Shown here: positions 16,632 to 24,776 of the stretch, one piece after another
How the letters are laid out: every line of letters begins with the position of its first letter
Position numbering within the stretch: the first letter of the stretch is position 1
Assembly: GCA_905192745.1 (NCBI GenBank)
Contig: CAJJLZ010000019.1
Location: 1 to 51,045 of the forward strand
DNA from: an uncultured Oscillospiraceae bacterium
GTDB lineage: Bacteria; Bacillota; Clostridia; Oscillospirales; Acutalibacteraceae
Length of the DNA: 51,045 nucleotides
Direction: 5' to 3'
Made by a program: the position numbers and the translations under genes
The notes under the pieces: generated by a model
The model's input: only the letters and a program-made list of their open reading frames with translations
The model's database searches: none
What the model was told of the DNA's origin: nothing

Positions 16632-17663
16632 TCAGCGGGAAAATTCGCCCTCAATCGGCATTGTCGCGCAAGCGTTGAGGTCCAGTCCTGCCACATTCCC
16701 GGCCAGCCATTCGTAATAGGCCTGTGCGCCGACCATCGCGGCGTTGTCCCCGCAGAGGGGAAGCGGCGGCGCGAAAAGCGCGTATCCCCGGCGGCGGCAC
16801 TCCGTCTCCATCCGCGCCCGCAGCCCGGAATTGGCGGACACGCCGCCGGCCAGCACCACTGTTTTCAGCCCGGAGGCTTCCGCGGCGCGCAGGGTATTCC
16901 CCGTCAGCATATCCACCGCCGTTTTCTGGAAGGAGGCGCAAAGGTCGTCGAGGTTTAGTTCTTCGCCCTTCTGTTCCGCGTTATGCAGCCGGTTGATGAC
17001 CGCTGTTTTCAGACCGGAAAAGCTGAAATCATAACACGGCCTGCCGTCAGGGCTTTCCACCCGTGGATGAGGGAGCGGGAAGGCGTCGGGGTTCCCCTTC
17101 CCGGCCCGCCGGTCCAGCGCCACCCCGCCGGGGTAAGGCATCCCCATCGCCCGCGCGGCCTTGTCGTAGCATTCCCCCGCCGCGTCGTCCCGGGTACGGC
17201 CGAGGACGGTGAAGCGGGTGTAATCCCCCACCCGCACGATATGGCTGTGTCCGCCCGACGCCACCAGACAGAGAAAGGGCGGCTCCAGCGCCGGATGGGC
17301 GAGATAATTCGCCGCAATGTGGGAACGGAGATGGTGAACCGGGATCAGCGGCTTCCCGGAGGAAAGGGACAGCCCCTTGGCAAAGTTCACGCCCACCAGC
17401 AGCGCGCCGATCAGGCCGGGCGCGCAGGTCACCGCCACCGCGCCGATCTCCCCGAGAGATGTTTCCGCGTCCTTCAGCGCCTGCCGCACCACGCCCGAAA
17501 TTGCCTCCGCATGGCGGCGGCTGGCGATTTCGGGCACCACGCCGCCATAGAGACGGTGCTCCTCCACCTGAGAGGCGATCACGTTGGACAGCGCCCGCCG
17601 TCCGTCCTCCACCACCGCGGCGGCGGTCTCGTCGCAGGAGGATTCGATTGCCAGAATCTTCAT
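16632..17663 (-). CDS. tsaD: tRNA N6-adenosine threonylcarbamoyltransferase
   Basis: A 343-residue ASKHA-fold protein that attaches threonylcarbamoyl to A37 of ANN-decoding tRNAs, acting with TsaB and TsaE. It begins MKILAIESSCDETAAAVV, has the metal-binding HHLRSHIAANY (near residue 112), and the nucleotide-binding LAGGVSANSGLRA (near 270) and CGDNAAMVGA (near 305) motifs. The ATG at 17663 has GGAG six bases upstream; the ATG at 17675 has none. It is the last gene of a minus-strand cluster; tsaB, often adjacent in Firmicutes, is absent here. Confidence 0.95.
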   Translation of the reverse strand: MKILAIESSCDETAAAVVEDGRRALSNVIASQVEEHRLYGGVVPEIASRRHAEAISGVVRQALKDAETSLGEIGAVAVTCAPGLIGALLVGVNFAKGLSLSSGKPLIPVHHLRSHIAANYLAHPALEPPFLCLVASGGHSHIVRVGDYTRFTVLGRTRDDAAGECYDKAARAMGMPYPGGVALDRRAGKGNPDAFPLPHPRVESPDGRPCYDFSFSGLKTAVINRLHNAEQKGEELNLDDLCASFQKTAVDMLTGNTLRAAEASGLKTVVLAGGVSANSGLRARMETECRRRGYALFAPPLPLCGDNAAMVGAQAYYEWLAGNVAGLDLNACATMPIEGEFSR

Positions 17664-17726
17664 GACAGACTCCATTCTTAAATAAAAATCAAGCGGTTCC
17701 GGCGGCTCCGGTCCGGAAGCCGGACG

Positions 17727-17763
17727 GAAAAAGAGCGGCGACGGGAGCAATCCCCGCGCCGCC
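17727..17763 (-). terminator. terminator after the tautomerase gene
   Basis: GCGGCG-CGGG paired with CCCG-T-CGCCGC (one bulged T), followed by CTCTTTTTCC on the minus strand. It would separate tsaD from the upstream genes. Confidence 0.7.
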
Positions 17764-17815
17764 CTGTCGGTTTTCCGGTTCCGTCGTTTTTCATCGGATC
17801 ACCGGAGGGATTCTT

Positions 17816-18067
17816 TCAGCGGCCGGTCATTTCCTCGTCGCTGTAAAAATACCCCGGCTTTTTATACAAATAGTCGATTTTATCGTGTATCTCCGGTTTG
17901 TATACGGTGTGCGGCCATTCGGAAGCGGCGACCTCCTCGATCCCGACCGTGATATACGCCTCGGACGCGCCCATGGTTTCTTCCAAAGCGGCGACGATTT
18001 TTTCGGTCAGGGCGCGCTTCTGTTCCTCCGTGCGTCCGGGCCAGAGCTTCACCTGTACATGAGGCAT
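17816..18067 (-). CDS. 4-oxalocrotonate tautomerase family protein
   Basis: An 83-residue protein that begins MPHVQVKLWPGRTEEQKRAL. Pro2, exposed after removal of the initiator Met, is the catalytic base of this superfamily, and the PHVxVKxWPGRxEEQK block with an alternating amphipathic helix after it is typical. The usual family length is 60-80 residues, so this one is slightly long at the C-terminus (a DKIDYLYKKPGYFYSDEEM tail). The substrate is unknown. It lies between rimI and tsaD, with which it has no obvious functional link. Confidence 0.8.
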   Translation of the reverse strand: MPHVQVKLWPGRTEEQKRALTEKIVAALEETMGASEAYITVGIEEVAASEWPHTVYKPEIHDKIDYLYKKPGYFYSDEEMTGR

Positions 18068-18097
18068 AGGATTACCGCCTTTCTATAATTATGTTAT

Positions 18098-18571
18098 TTA
18101 AAAATACAGCGAGTATATCGCGGCGTCTTCCTTGGGAGAATCGTAGAAGTCAGGACGAACCCCGTCTTTTTCAAAGCCGAACTTTTCATACAGCGCGATC
18201 GCTCGTGCGTTGGAAACACGAACCTCCAGCGTAACCCGCTTCAGATCGTGATGCTCGGCATACTCGATGATTTCCTTTATCAGGGCGGAAGCGATTCCCT
18301 CCCGCCGGCGGCCGGGGTGGACGACCAGATTGGTGATATACCCTTCGTCCAGAATATGATGCATGCCGACATACCCGACGGCGCTTTCCGCCTCCACGTC
18401 CTCGGCAACATAGAAAACCGCGAGGGGATTCTGCAGTTCCTCCGCCAGGGAATCGTAGGACCAGGGGCGGGAGAACGCCGCGCTTTCCATATCCGCAAGA
18501 TCGCCGAGATGGTCGGCGTGCATGGGGGTGATGGAAATGCCCGCAGGAGGTTTGCTGCTGTGTTCATCCAT
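18098..18571 (-). CDS. rimI: ribosomal-protein-alanine N-acetyltransferase
   Basis: A 157-residue GNAT protein that acetylates the N-terminus of ribosomal protein S18 in model species. The acetyl-CoA binding region VVHPGRRREGIASALI, the EYITNLVV strand before it and the ALYEKFGFEKDGVRPDFY C-terminal block are typical of RimI. I chose the ATG at 18571 because AGAGGG lies eight bases upstream; the ATG at 18589 lacks a site. Proximity to tsaD matches the common rimI-tsaD clustering in Firmicutes. Confidence 0.9.
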   Translation of the reverse strand: MDEHSSKPPAGISITPMHADHLGDLADMESAAFSRPWSYDSLAEELQNPLAVFYVAEDVEAESAVGYVGMHHILDEGYITNLVVHPGRRREGIASALIKEIIEYAEHHDLKRVTLEVRVSNARAIALYEKFGFEKDGVRPDFYDSPKEDAAIYSLYF

Positions 18572-18623
18572 AACGTAAACCCTCTTCATTCATCGTTCGC
18601 GTTGTTTTCCGTCCGGCCCGGCC

Positions 18624-19067
18624 TTACGCGGGATCCACCGGCTGGCAGAGCTCATCGGCCAGCCGTTCCGCCGCGCAGTCCAGCGCGTCCCGGGTGCGGC
18701 GATAAAGCTCAAGATCGCCGCCGTAGGGGTCGGGGATATCCAGCACCCGGATACGGGCGGGATCGGCCCCCATGGAAACCGCCGCCATCGCGTGGGAAGG
18801 ACTCATCACGGCAAGGATGTCCGCCTGACGCAGCAGCGCCGGTGTGGCCGGGCGGGAACGGTGGGCGGAGAGGTCCACTCCCTGTTCCGCCATGGCGGCC
18901 ACGGCGTTCCCGCTGGCAGGGCTGCCGTCGGCGGCCAGCCCCGCGCTCTCCACTATTATATCCGACCGGCCGCGCTTGTCAAGCGCGCGCCGCATCAGGG
19001 CCGCAGCCATGGGACTGCGGCAGGTGTTGCCTGTGCAGACAAACAGAATGCTTTTCGGGGGTTCCAT
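18624..19067 (-). CDS. low-molecular-weight phosphatase, arginine-phosphatase-like
   Basis: A 147-residue cytosolic phosphatase. The P-loop is FVCTGNTCRSPMAAA with nucleophile Cys11 and Arg17, and the general-acid loop is IPDPYGGDLELYRRT near residue 110. The Thr at P-loop position 15 (CTGNTCRS) is the residue that in B. subtilis YwlE favours phospho-arginine over phospho-tyrosine, so an arginine-phosphatase role is plausible; I see no McsB kinase in the window. The start at 19067 has AAAGGAG upstream with an eleven-base spacing. Confidence 0.85.
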   Translation of the reverse strand: MEPPKSILFVCTGNTCRSPMAAALMRRALDKRGRSDIIVESAGLAADGSPASGNAVAAMAEQGVDLSAHRSRPATPALLRQADILAVMSPSHAMAAVSMGADPARIRVLDIPDPYGGDLELYRRTRDALDCAAERLADELCQPVDPA

Positions 19068-19120
19068 ACGACTTGCCACTCCTTTACTGTTCCGGGGTTC
19101 GGACCCACAGCCGCCGTTTT

Positions 19121-19747
19121 TCATTTCCGCATTCCCGCCCGGATCCACCGATCGACGGCGGCGGCTGTTTCCGTCGCGGAAAGCGCCGTGTTATCCAGCA
19201 GGGTTATCGGCGGATCGGTTTCGTCCGCGTTTTCTTTCAGCCAGCGATTATACGCCTGCGCGGCGGCGATCGCCTCCCGGTTCCCGCTGTTCCGCCAGGC
19301 GGGCCGGGCCCGCAGCCGCCCTTCCAGTATCCCGTCCCGGGTCACGAGAGCGAGATACCGCACGACGGAAAAATACCGCCTCTCCACGCAAGGCTCGATC
19401 TGATACGGCGCGGCACAGCCGGCCAGCACCACCGGCCGGCCGCCCTGCGCCATGTTTTTGCATACCCGCAGCCAGCGCTCGTAATACTTCCGGTACTGTC
19501 CATCCGGGTCGTTATACCGGTCCTCCCAGAGAATATCCGCTTCCATTACTAGATAGTCGGTCTCCGTCTTATACAGCTCCCGCATGGCGGTGCTTTTTCC
19601 CGCGCCGCTCGCGCCGGTCACGATGAACAGGGGAAGGCGGCGCAGCGGGGAAACAAAACCGCATTCGGGGCAGGTCGCGCTCTGTCCGTCCGGAGCGATG
19701 ATTTTATCGGCGCGGTACGCCCCGCAATGTTCGCAGATGTTTTGCAT
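19121..19747 (-). CDS. zinc-ribbon P-loop NTPase, kinase-like
   Basis: A 208-residue protein. Residues 5-29 form a zinc ribbon (C5, C8, C26, C29), followed at once by a Walker A loop GASGAGKST (45-53). Downstream are 'YLVMEADILWEDRYNDPDG' and 'RPVVLAGCAAPYQIEPC' segments, like those of small nucleoside/shikimate-type kinases that guard one product. The C-terminus ends with a 'DETDPPITLLDNT' block seen in such kinases. Substrate unknown. AAGGAGG lies seven bases before the chosen ATG at 19747. It is first of the minus-strand cluster leading to the phosphatase, rimI and tautomerase genes. Confidence 0.7.
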   Translation of the reverse strand: MQNICEHCGAYRADKIIAPDGQSATCPECGFVSPLRRLPLFIVTGASGAGKSTAMRELYKTETDYLVMEADILWEDRYNDPDGQYRKYYERWLRVCKNMAQGGRPVVLAGCAAPYQIEPCVERRYFSVVRYLALVTRDGILEGRLRARPAWRNSGNREAIAAAQAYNRWLKENADETDPPITLLDNTALSATETAAAVDRWIRAGMRK

Positions 19748-19874
19748 CGATGGGCCTCCTTGTATCGGCGCGCCGGTGTTTACGGCCCGCGGTGGAAATC
19801 CGTCCGGGAATATGCTATTATTCCGGTATGCCGGTATACCGGGGCGGCGGCCTCCGGAAGGAAAGGAAGCTCCC

Positions 19875-20006
19875 CGCATAGTGCAGGCGGCGGAGGCGTA
19901 TCCCCGCCGGTGGACGCACCATGTGCTGGTGGAAAACGAGGCGGATCTGGATGGGGAACTGATGGGGTGGATCGATGAGGCCTTTCAGTTTTCCATAGTC
20001 AAGTAG
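19875..20006 (+). pseudogene. C-terminal relic of a DUF5655-like protein
   Basis: In one plus-strand frame the last 43 codons read like the end of a small DUF5655/YjbR-type protein: 'YPRRWTHHVLVENEADLDGELMGWIDEAF'. There is no start codon or N-terminal part; the upstream sequence in frame is the antisense of the kinase gene. I read this as the remnant of a decayed gene. Family assignment is from memory of the typical C-terminal pattern HH..V....DLD.EL..WI.EA. Confidence 0.4.
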
Positions 20007-20027
20007 GCTCTCCGCCGCCGCTTTAGG

Positions 20028-20064
20028 AAAATATTAATACCTATATTTATATATACTGAATATT
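20028..20064 (-). terminator. AT-rich hairpin downstream of polA
   Basis: AAAATATT and AATATTTT pair around an AT-rich loop, just past the polA stop. There is no GC-rich stem, so termination strength is uncertain. Confidence 0.4.
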
Positions 20065-20085
20065 TTGCCGCCGGCCTGCGGACGC

Positions 20086-22680
20086 TTATCCCTTGGCGTC
20101 GTACCAGGTTTTGCCGATGTTTGCGTCCACCGCGAGCTTCACTGAAAGGTCGGCGGCGGCCTCCATTTCCTCCTTGACGATCCGGGCGGCCTGCCCGGCC
20201 TCTTCCTCCGGCGCTTCGACGATCAGCTCGTCGTGTACCTGCAGGATCAGGCGGGAGCGGAGCTGTTCCCGCCGCAGCCGGTCGTGCACCCGCACCATCG
20301 CGATCTTGATGATATCGGCGGCGGTGCCCTGAATCGGCATATTGCGGGCCACCCGCTCCCCAAACGAGCGGGTAACGGCGTTGGAGGCCCGCAGCTCGGG
20401 CAGGGGACGGCGGCGGCCGAAGAGGGTTTCGGCGTAGCCGGTTTCCTTGGCGGTTTCGATCATCCGATCCATGAATTTCGCCACCCCGGCGTACCGGGAG
20501 AGATACTGGTCGATATACCGCTTCGCTTCCCCGTAGGATACGCCGATATCCTGTGAAAGGGAATGCGCGCCGATGCCGTAGACGATGCCGAAATTCACCG
20601 CTTTGGCACGGGAGCGCATCAGGGGGGTGACCATTTCCTCCGGCACGTCGAACACCTGCGAGGCAGTCACCCGGTGAATGTCGGTGTCCGAATTGAAAGC
20701 GGCGATCATGGTTTCGTCCTGCGCCATGTGGGCGAGCACCCGCAGTTCGATCTGGGAGTAGTCCGCATCCACCAGCAGCCAGCCCTCCCGCGCGCGGAAG
20801 AAACGGCGAAGTTCCCGCCCCAGCTCCTGCCGGACCGGGATGTTCTGCAGGTTGGGCTCGGTGGAGGAGATCCGGCCGGTGCGGGTTTCGGTCTGGTTGA
20901 AGGAGGAGTGAATCCGTCCCTCCGGTCCGATCACCTTGAGCAGGCCGTCGCAGTAGGTGGATTTCAGCTTGGCCAGCGTGCGGTAATCCAGCAGCATGGA
21001 CACGGCGGGGTGGGCGTCCCGCAGGGATTCCAGCACCTCCGCGTTGGTGGAATAGCCGGATTTGGTTTTCTTTTTGGCGGGAAGCCCCAAATCCTCGAAC
21101 AGCGCCTTGGCGAGCTGCTTGGGGGAGTTCAGGTTGAATTCGTACCCCACCGATTCGTAAATCGCCCGTTGGATATTGCCGATCCGGTTTTCCAGCAGCG
21201 CGTCGAATTCCGCGATTCCCTGCGCGTCCGCCTCGAAGCCGACGTTTTCCATGTCGGCGAGCACCTGCGCGAGGGGGATTTCCACCTCCCGCAGAAGCCG
21301 GGCCATCCCTTTTTCCTCCACCTCCGCCGCCATCCGGTCGGCTACGGCGGGGAGCATCGCCGCTTCGGCGGCCGCCGGCCCCTCTGCTTCCGGGACGGGG
21401 ACGGCATATTCCTGCGTCAGACGGGACAGGGAATAGTCGGAAGCCAGCGGGTTGAGCAGATACCCCGCGAGAAGGGTGTCCATCCCGATCCCCTGCGGCT
21501 GCCGTCCATCGGCGAGGAGGGCGGCGCATAGCGGTTTGCTGTCCGCCGTCCGCTTGCACACCGCCGGGTCACAGAGCGCGTCCAACAGCCGGCCGAAGCC
21601 TGCCGTTTCCGCCGGGATTACAGCCACCCGACCGTCGAACGCGGCGGTAAAGCCGGTGACCGCGCCGTCCTCGATCTGTGCGGTTCCGTCCAATGCGTGA
21701 GTTCGGCTCACGCTTTCCAGCAGAGCGGGCAGCGCTTCACCGCCTTCCGGCACGATGACCGCCGGAACGGCTTCCGCTTTTCCGGCCGGAGCGGCGGGTT
21801 CGGGAGAGAGGGCGTTCAGCCCCCATTTTTCCATCAGCTTGAAAAATTCCAGCCGGGCCATCAGAAAGGCGAGCTCCGGCTTCTGCACCGGGGCGAGGGC
21901 GTAATGCGCCACTTCCCGATCTACCGGGACCTCGCGGCAGATGGTGCCCAGCCAGCGGCTGAGTTCGGCGGATTCCTTCCCGGCCCGGAGCTTTTCCCGC
22001 AGGCTGTCCCGGATATCCAGCGTATCCAGCCCGTCGTAGATCGCGTCCAGAGAGCCGAAACGGTGCATGAGGTCAAGAGCGGTTTTTTCTCCCACCCCCG
22101 GCACGCCGGGAATGTGGTCGCTCGCGTCTCCCATCAGGGCCTTGAGGTCAATCAGCTGGGCGGGCTCCAGCCCGTATTTTTCCTGAATAGCGGGAACGTC
22201 GTACACCGTGGTTTCCGGCCGTCCCATTTTGGTCCCGGCCAGCAGGACGGTCACGCCGTCCCGCACCAGCTGGAGGGAATCCCGGTCTCCGGTGGCGATA
22301 TAACAGGGCGCGCCCTGCTCCGCCGCCGCGTCGGCAAGGGTGCCGAGGATATCGTCCGCCTCGTAGCCCTCCCGCTCCACCACATGACAGCCCATCCGGG
22401 TCAGCAGTTCCTTGATGAGCGGCATTTGGGTACGCAGCTCCTCCGGCATCCCCTTGCGGCCGGCTTTGTAGTCGGCGTATTCCTTATGGCGGAAGGTGGG
22501 GGCATGGACGTCGAACGCCGCGGCGATTCCGTCCGGCTGCACGTCGTCCCGCAGCTTTTGCAGAATGTTCAAAAAGCCGACCAGCGCGTTGGTGTACTGG
22601 CCGTCCTTGGTGGACAGCAGCTTGATGCCGTAAAACGCGCGGTTGGCGATGCTGTTGCCGTCGAGCAGTAAAAGCCGCAT
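20086..22680 (-). CDS. polA: DNA polymerase I
   Basis: An 864-residue repair and Okazaki-fragment polymerase. Residues 1-290 are the 5'-nuclease ('LLLDGNSIANRAFYG', 'EADDILGTLADAA', 'GDASDHIPGVPGVG'). Residues 470-864 are the polymerase: motif A VDADYSQIELRVLAH, motif B RSRAKAVNFGIVYGIG, motif C LQVHDELIVEAP. The central 3'-5' exonuclease region (about 300-465) lacks the DxE of ExoI and has only the MDTLLAGYLLNP remnant of a later motif, so proofreading is predicted inactive, as in Bacillus-type enzymes. The ATG at 22680 has AAAGGAGG eight bases upstream. It is divergent from the MerR gene. Confidence 0.96.
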   Translation of the reverse strand: MRLLLLDGNSIANRAFYGIKLLSTKDGQYTNALVGFLNILQKLRDDVQPDGIAAAFDVHAPTFRHKEYADYKAGRKGMPEELRTQMPLIKELLTRMGCHVVEREGYEADDILGTLADAAAEQGAPCYIATGDRDSLQLVRDGVTVLLAGTKMGRPETTVYDVPAIQEKYGLEPAQLIDLKALMGDASDHIPGVPGVGEKTALDLMHRFGSLDAIYDGLDTLDIRDSLREKLRAGKESAELSRWLGTICREVPVDREVAHYALAPVQKPELAFLMARLEFFKLMEKWGLNALSPEPAAPAGKAEAVPAVIVPEGGEALPALLESVSRTHALDGTAQIEDGAVTGFTAAFDGRVAVIPAETAGFGRLLDALCDPAVCKRTADSKPLCAALLADGRQPQGIGMDTLLAGYLLNPLASDYSLSRLTQEYAVPVPEAEGPAAAEAAMLPAVADRMAAEVEEKGMARLLREVEIPLAQVLADMENVGFEADAQGIAEFDALLENRIGNIQRAIYESVGYEFNLNSPKQLAKALFEDLGLPAKKKTKSGYSTNAEVLESLRDAHPAVSMLLDYRTLAKLKSTYCDGLLKVIGPEGRIHSSFNQTETRTGRISSTEPNLQNIPVRQELGRELRRFFRAREGWLLVDADYSQIELRVLAHMAQDETMIAAFNSDTDIHRVTASQVFDVPEEMVTPLMRSRAKAVNFGIVYGIGAHSLSQDIGVSYGEAKRYIDQYLSRYAGVAKFMDRMIETAKETGYAETLFGRRRPLPELRASNAVTRSFGERVARNMPIQGTAADIIKIAMVRVHDRLRREQLRSRLILQVHDELIVEAPEEEAGQAARIVKEEMEAAADLSVKLAVDANIGKTWYDAKG

Positions 22681-22880
22681 GGCGGTTTCCTCCTTTTTCG
22701 CCCCGACTGTACGGCCCTGTGGAAGGGCCCGGGGCATCCGCTGAACATTAAAACAGGTATGAACGTAGTATATCACATTTTTCCAAAGGAAACCATCCGG
22801 ATCAAGAGGGAAGGGGCGGTTTTTCGCTTCTCATGGTTTCTTCGTGGAAGAATCCGCTGAAAATTTTCGAAAATTTCTCT

Positions 22881-22911
22881 TGACCTTGCCGCCGCGTCAG
22901 GGTTTAAGATG
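22881..22911 (+). promoter_or_regulatory. MerR-type promoter and operator
   Basis: TTGACC (22881-22886), 19 bases, TAAGAT (22906-22911). The spacer and its edges carry an imperfect dyad, ACCTTG on the left against CAGGGT on the right. A 19-base spacer with this dyad is the classic target that MerR proteins untwist, so the gene probably controls itself. Confidence 0.85.
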
Positions 22912-22974
22912 ATTCTGCCGGAAGGACGGCAGGCGGACCGGACGGACAGAATACGGGAGATGGGAGGAAAAGAT

Positions 22975-23763
22975 ATGCACCGGGAATACACGGTTCATCA
23001 GCTCGCGGGGCTGGCCGGGGTGAGCGCGCGCACCCTGCGGTATTACGACGGGATCGGGCTGCTGAAGCCCGCCCGCGTTACCGAAGCCGGATACCGGCTG
23101 TACGGCGGCGCTGAGGTGGACCGGCTTCAGCAGATTCTTCTCTACCGGGCGATGGGGATGGAGCTCTCCCGAATCGCCCGGGTTCTCGATCAGCCCGGTT
23201 TTGACCGCCGGACGGCGCTGCGGGAGCATCTCGCCGCGTTGGAGGAGCAGCAGGAACGCACCGCCCGCCTGATCCATACCGTCCGGCAGACGATCGAAAA
23301 GGAAGAAGGCAGGATTACCATGACCGATCAGGAAAAGTTTGAGGGGCTCAAACGCACCCTTGTGGAGGAAAACGAAGCACAGTACGGCCGGGAGGTAAGG
23401 GAACGGTACGGCGATCCGGCGGCGGACGCCGCCAACGCCCGGATGCTGGGGCTGAACGCGGAAGAGTACGCCGCCATGCGGACGCTGGATGAGGAGATTC
23501 GCGCCGATCTGGCCGCGGCGGTAAAGGCGGGGCTTTCCGCCGACAGCCCGGCGGCGCAGACTCTGGCGGAAAAGCACCGCGACTGGCTGGCGTACACCTG
23601 GGGAACGGTAGAACCCGCGGCACACGCCGCGCTGGCGCAGGGCTATGTGGAGGACGCCCGTTTTACCGCGTATTACGATGCGGAAACGCCGGGCTGCGCG
23701 GCGCTGCTCTGCGAAGCGGTGCGGCTTTTCGAAGCGGCGCGTCCCGGCGGGACGACGGCGTAA
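22975..23763 (+). CDS. MerR family regulator with TipAS ligand domain
   Basis: A 262-residue transcription factor. Residues 4-75 are a winged-helix MerR domain ('TVHQLAGLAGVSARTLRYYD', then GYRLYGGAEVDRLQQILLYR), residues 80-120 a coiled coil, and residues 145-260 a TipAS-type domain that in TipA binds thiopeptide-like antibiotics. The 'WLAYTWGTVEPAAHAALAQG' and 'YVEDARFTAYYDAETPG' blocks are typical. GGGAGG lies before the chosen ATG. No separate target gene follows, so the regulon lies elsewhere or is the gene itself. Confidence 0.9.
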   Translation: MHREYTVHQLAGLAGVSARTLRYYDGIGLLKPARVTEAGYRLYGGAEVDRLQQILLYRAMGMELSRIARVLDQPGFDRRTALREHLAALEEQQERTARLIHTVRQTIEKEEGRITMTDQEKFEGLKRTLVEENEAQYGREVRERYGDPAADAANARMLGLNAEEYAAMRTLDEEIRADLAAAVKAGLSADSPAAQTLAEKHRDWLAYTWGTVEPAAHAALAQGYVEDARFTAYYDAETPGCAALLCEAVRLFEAARPGGTTA

Positions 23764-24008
23764 GCGGGTTTGGATGCTTCGAAAACAAAAAAGAAGCGGA
23801 CGGGGCGGACGGCGCGGTATACGCCGTCCGCCTTCTCGTCGGCGTTCGGGCAGCGGCGGTCCGGAAAGCCGTGCGGCAGGAGAACAGCGTATAAACAGTA
23901 TATTTATATTCAAAATATACCGGCTGTAATGGATTTTCCGGCGGATTTGAAAAAGGGAAGAACTTGGGCAAGAACTTCAAAAAACTTTTAAAAAATAAGA
24001 AAAAAGCC

Positions 24009-24040
24009 TTGCATTCCGGGCCCGGTTGTAGTATTATAAT
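24009..24040 (+). promoter_or_regulatory. promoter of the S10-spc-alpha operon
   Basis: TTGCAT at 24009-24014 with TATTAT after 17 bases, overlapping a perfect TATAAT at 24035-24040 (20-base spacing). It lies about 425 bases before rpsJ. Confidence 0.7.
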
Positions 24041-24348
24041 CGGGCGTGACTGTGAGAACGTGGGATCAGTGCGCGCATTTTGCCGGTTTTCCGGCGGGAT
24101 GCGGGTTGATCCGGTGCTTCGGTCAGGCAGGACTGCACGATATGCGATGACGCGGGAGGTTGCGGCTTGCGCGGTAACGCCATACCGGTTTTTCCGCTGA
24201 GTATGTCCGATTTCAAACCGGGCGACAAGGAATACTGAAAGCGCTTGTGCGCGGCCGAACGGCTCCTGATTGGGCCGGCGGCTTCAGGCGTGTCCTTTGG
24301 GTTGTGAGGACAGGCCGTGCGCGCGCTGTCAGGGCGCTGGATTCGTAC

Positions 24349-24383
24349 CCGGAAAACCTGCTTCGCATGTTTCCGGTTTTTTT
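24349..24383 (+). promoter_or_regulatory. terminator-like attenuator in the rpsJ leader
   Basis: Arms CCGGAAA and TTTCCGG with seven uninterrupted T after the stem, located about 80 bases before rpsJ and inside its leader. Because the operon must be read through, it should be an attenuator that is conditionally bypassed; what controls it is not visible. Confidence 0.65.
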
Positions 24384-24464
24384 ACCGCCGGACGCGAAAC
24401 ACCCGGCGGTGTGTACAAATTCAGCGTCGCCCGCCAACTCAATTTATTAAGGAGGCGTTTTTCA

Positions 24465-24776
24465 GTGGCAGTCAAAGAAAAAATCCGTATTCGCATTAAG
24501 GGGTATGACCATCAGCTCGTCGATCAGTCGGCCGAAAAGATCGTGGAGACCGCCCGCCGCACCGGCGCCCGCGTTTCCGGTCCCGTGCCGCTGCCCACCG
24601 AGAAGGAAGTTGTCACCATCCTGCGCGCCGTGCACAAGTACAAGGATTCCCGCGAGCAGTTTGAGATGCGGACGCACAAGCGTCTGATCGACATCCTCCG
24701 TCCCTCGAACAAGACCGTTGAGGCTCTTATGGGCCTTGAACTCCCCGCCGGCGTGGAAATCGAGATCAAGCTGTAA
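24465..24776 (+). CDS. rpsJ: ribosomal protein S10
   Basis: A 103-residue 30S protein that also acts as NusE in transcription antitermination with NusB. The block IRIRIKGYDHQLVDQSAEKI and the loop 'RVSGPVPLPTEKEV' are typical, and length is normal. The start is GTG, preceded by AAGGAGG at nine bases; the upstream ATG codons in frame have no such site. It opens the S10-spc-alpha operon after a long leader with a terminator-like attenuator. Confidence 0.97.
   Translation: MAVKEKIRIRIKGYDHQLVDQSAEKIVETARRTGARVSGPVPLPTEKEVVTILRAVHKYKDSREQFEMRTHKRLIDILRPSNKTVEALMGLELPAGVEIEIKL

Larger units (their letters stand above)
23764..24464 (+). other. intergenic region and S10-operon leader
   Basis: This 701-base gap holds a GC-rich hairpin (GGCGGACGGCG / CGCCGTCCGCC near 23804-23832) that may end the merR transcript, an AT-rich stretch, the operon promoter at 24009, and a leader of about 415 bases with several hairpins: TGTCCT/AGGACA near 24289-24310, the attenuator at 24349 and CCGCCGG/CCGGCGG near 24385-24411. 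I see no open reading frame in it that looks real. Confidence 0.6.

Noticed and set aside
19985..21559. A 524-residue minus-strand frame inside polA
   Set aside because: The polA frame shows all polymerase motifs across this stretch; the alternative is Arg/Gly-rich and has no ribosome binding site.
24270..24464. An N-terminal extension of S10 starting upstream of 24465
   Set aside because: The extra residues have no resemblance to S10 and overlap the attenuator; the GTG at 24465 has AAGGAGG at the right distance.
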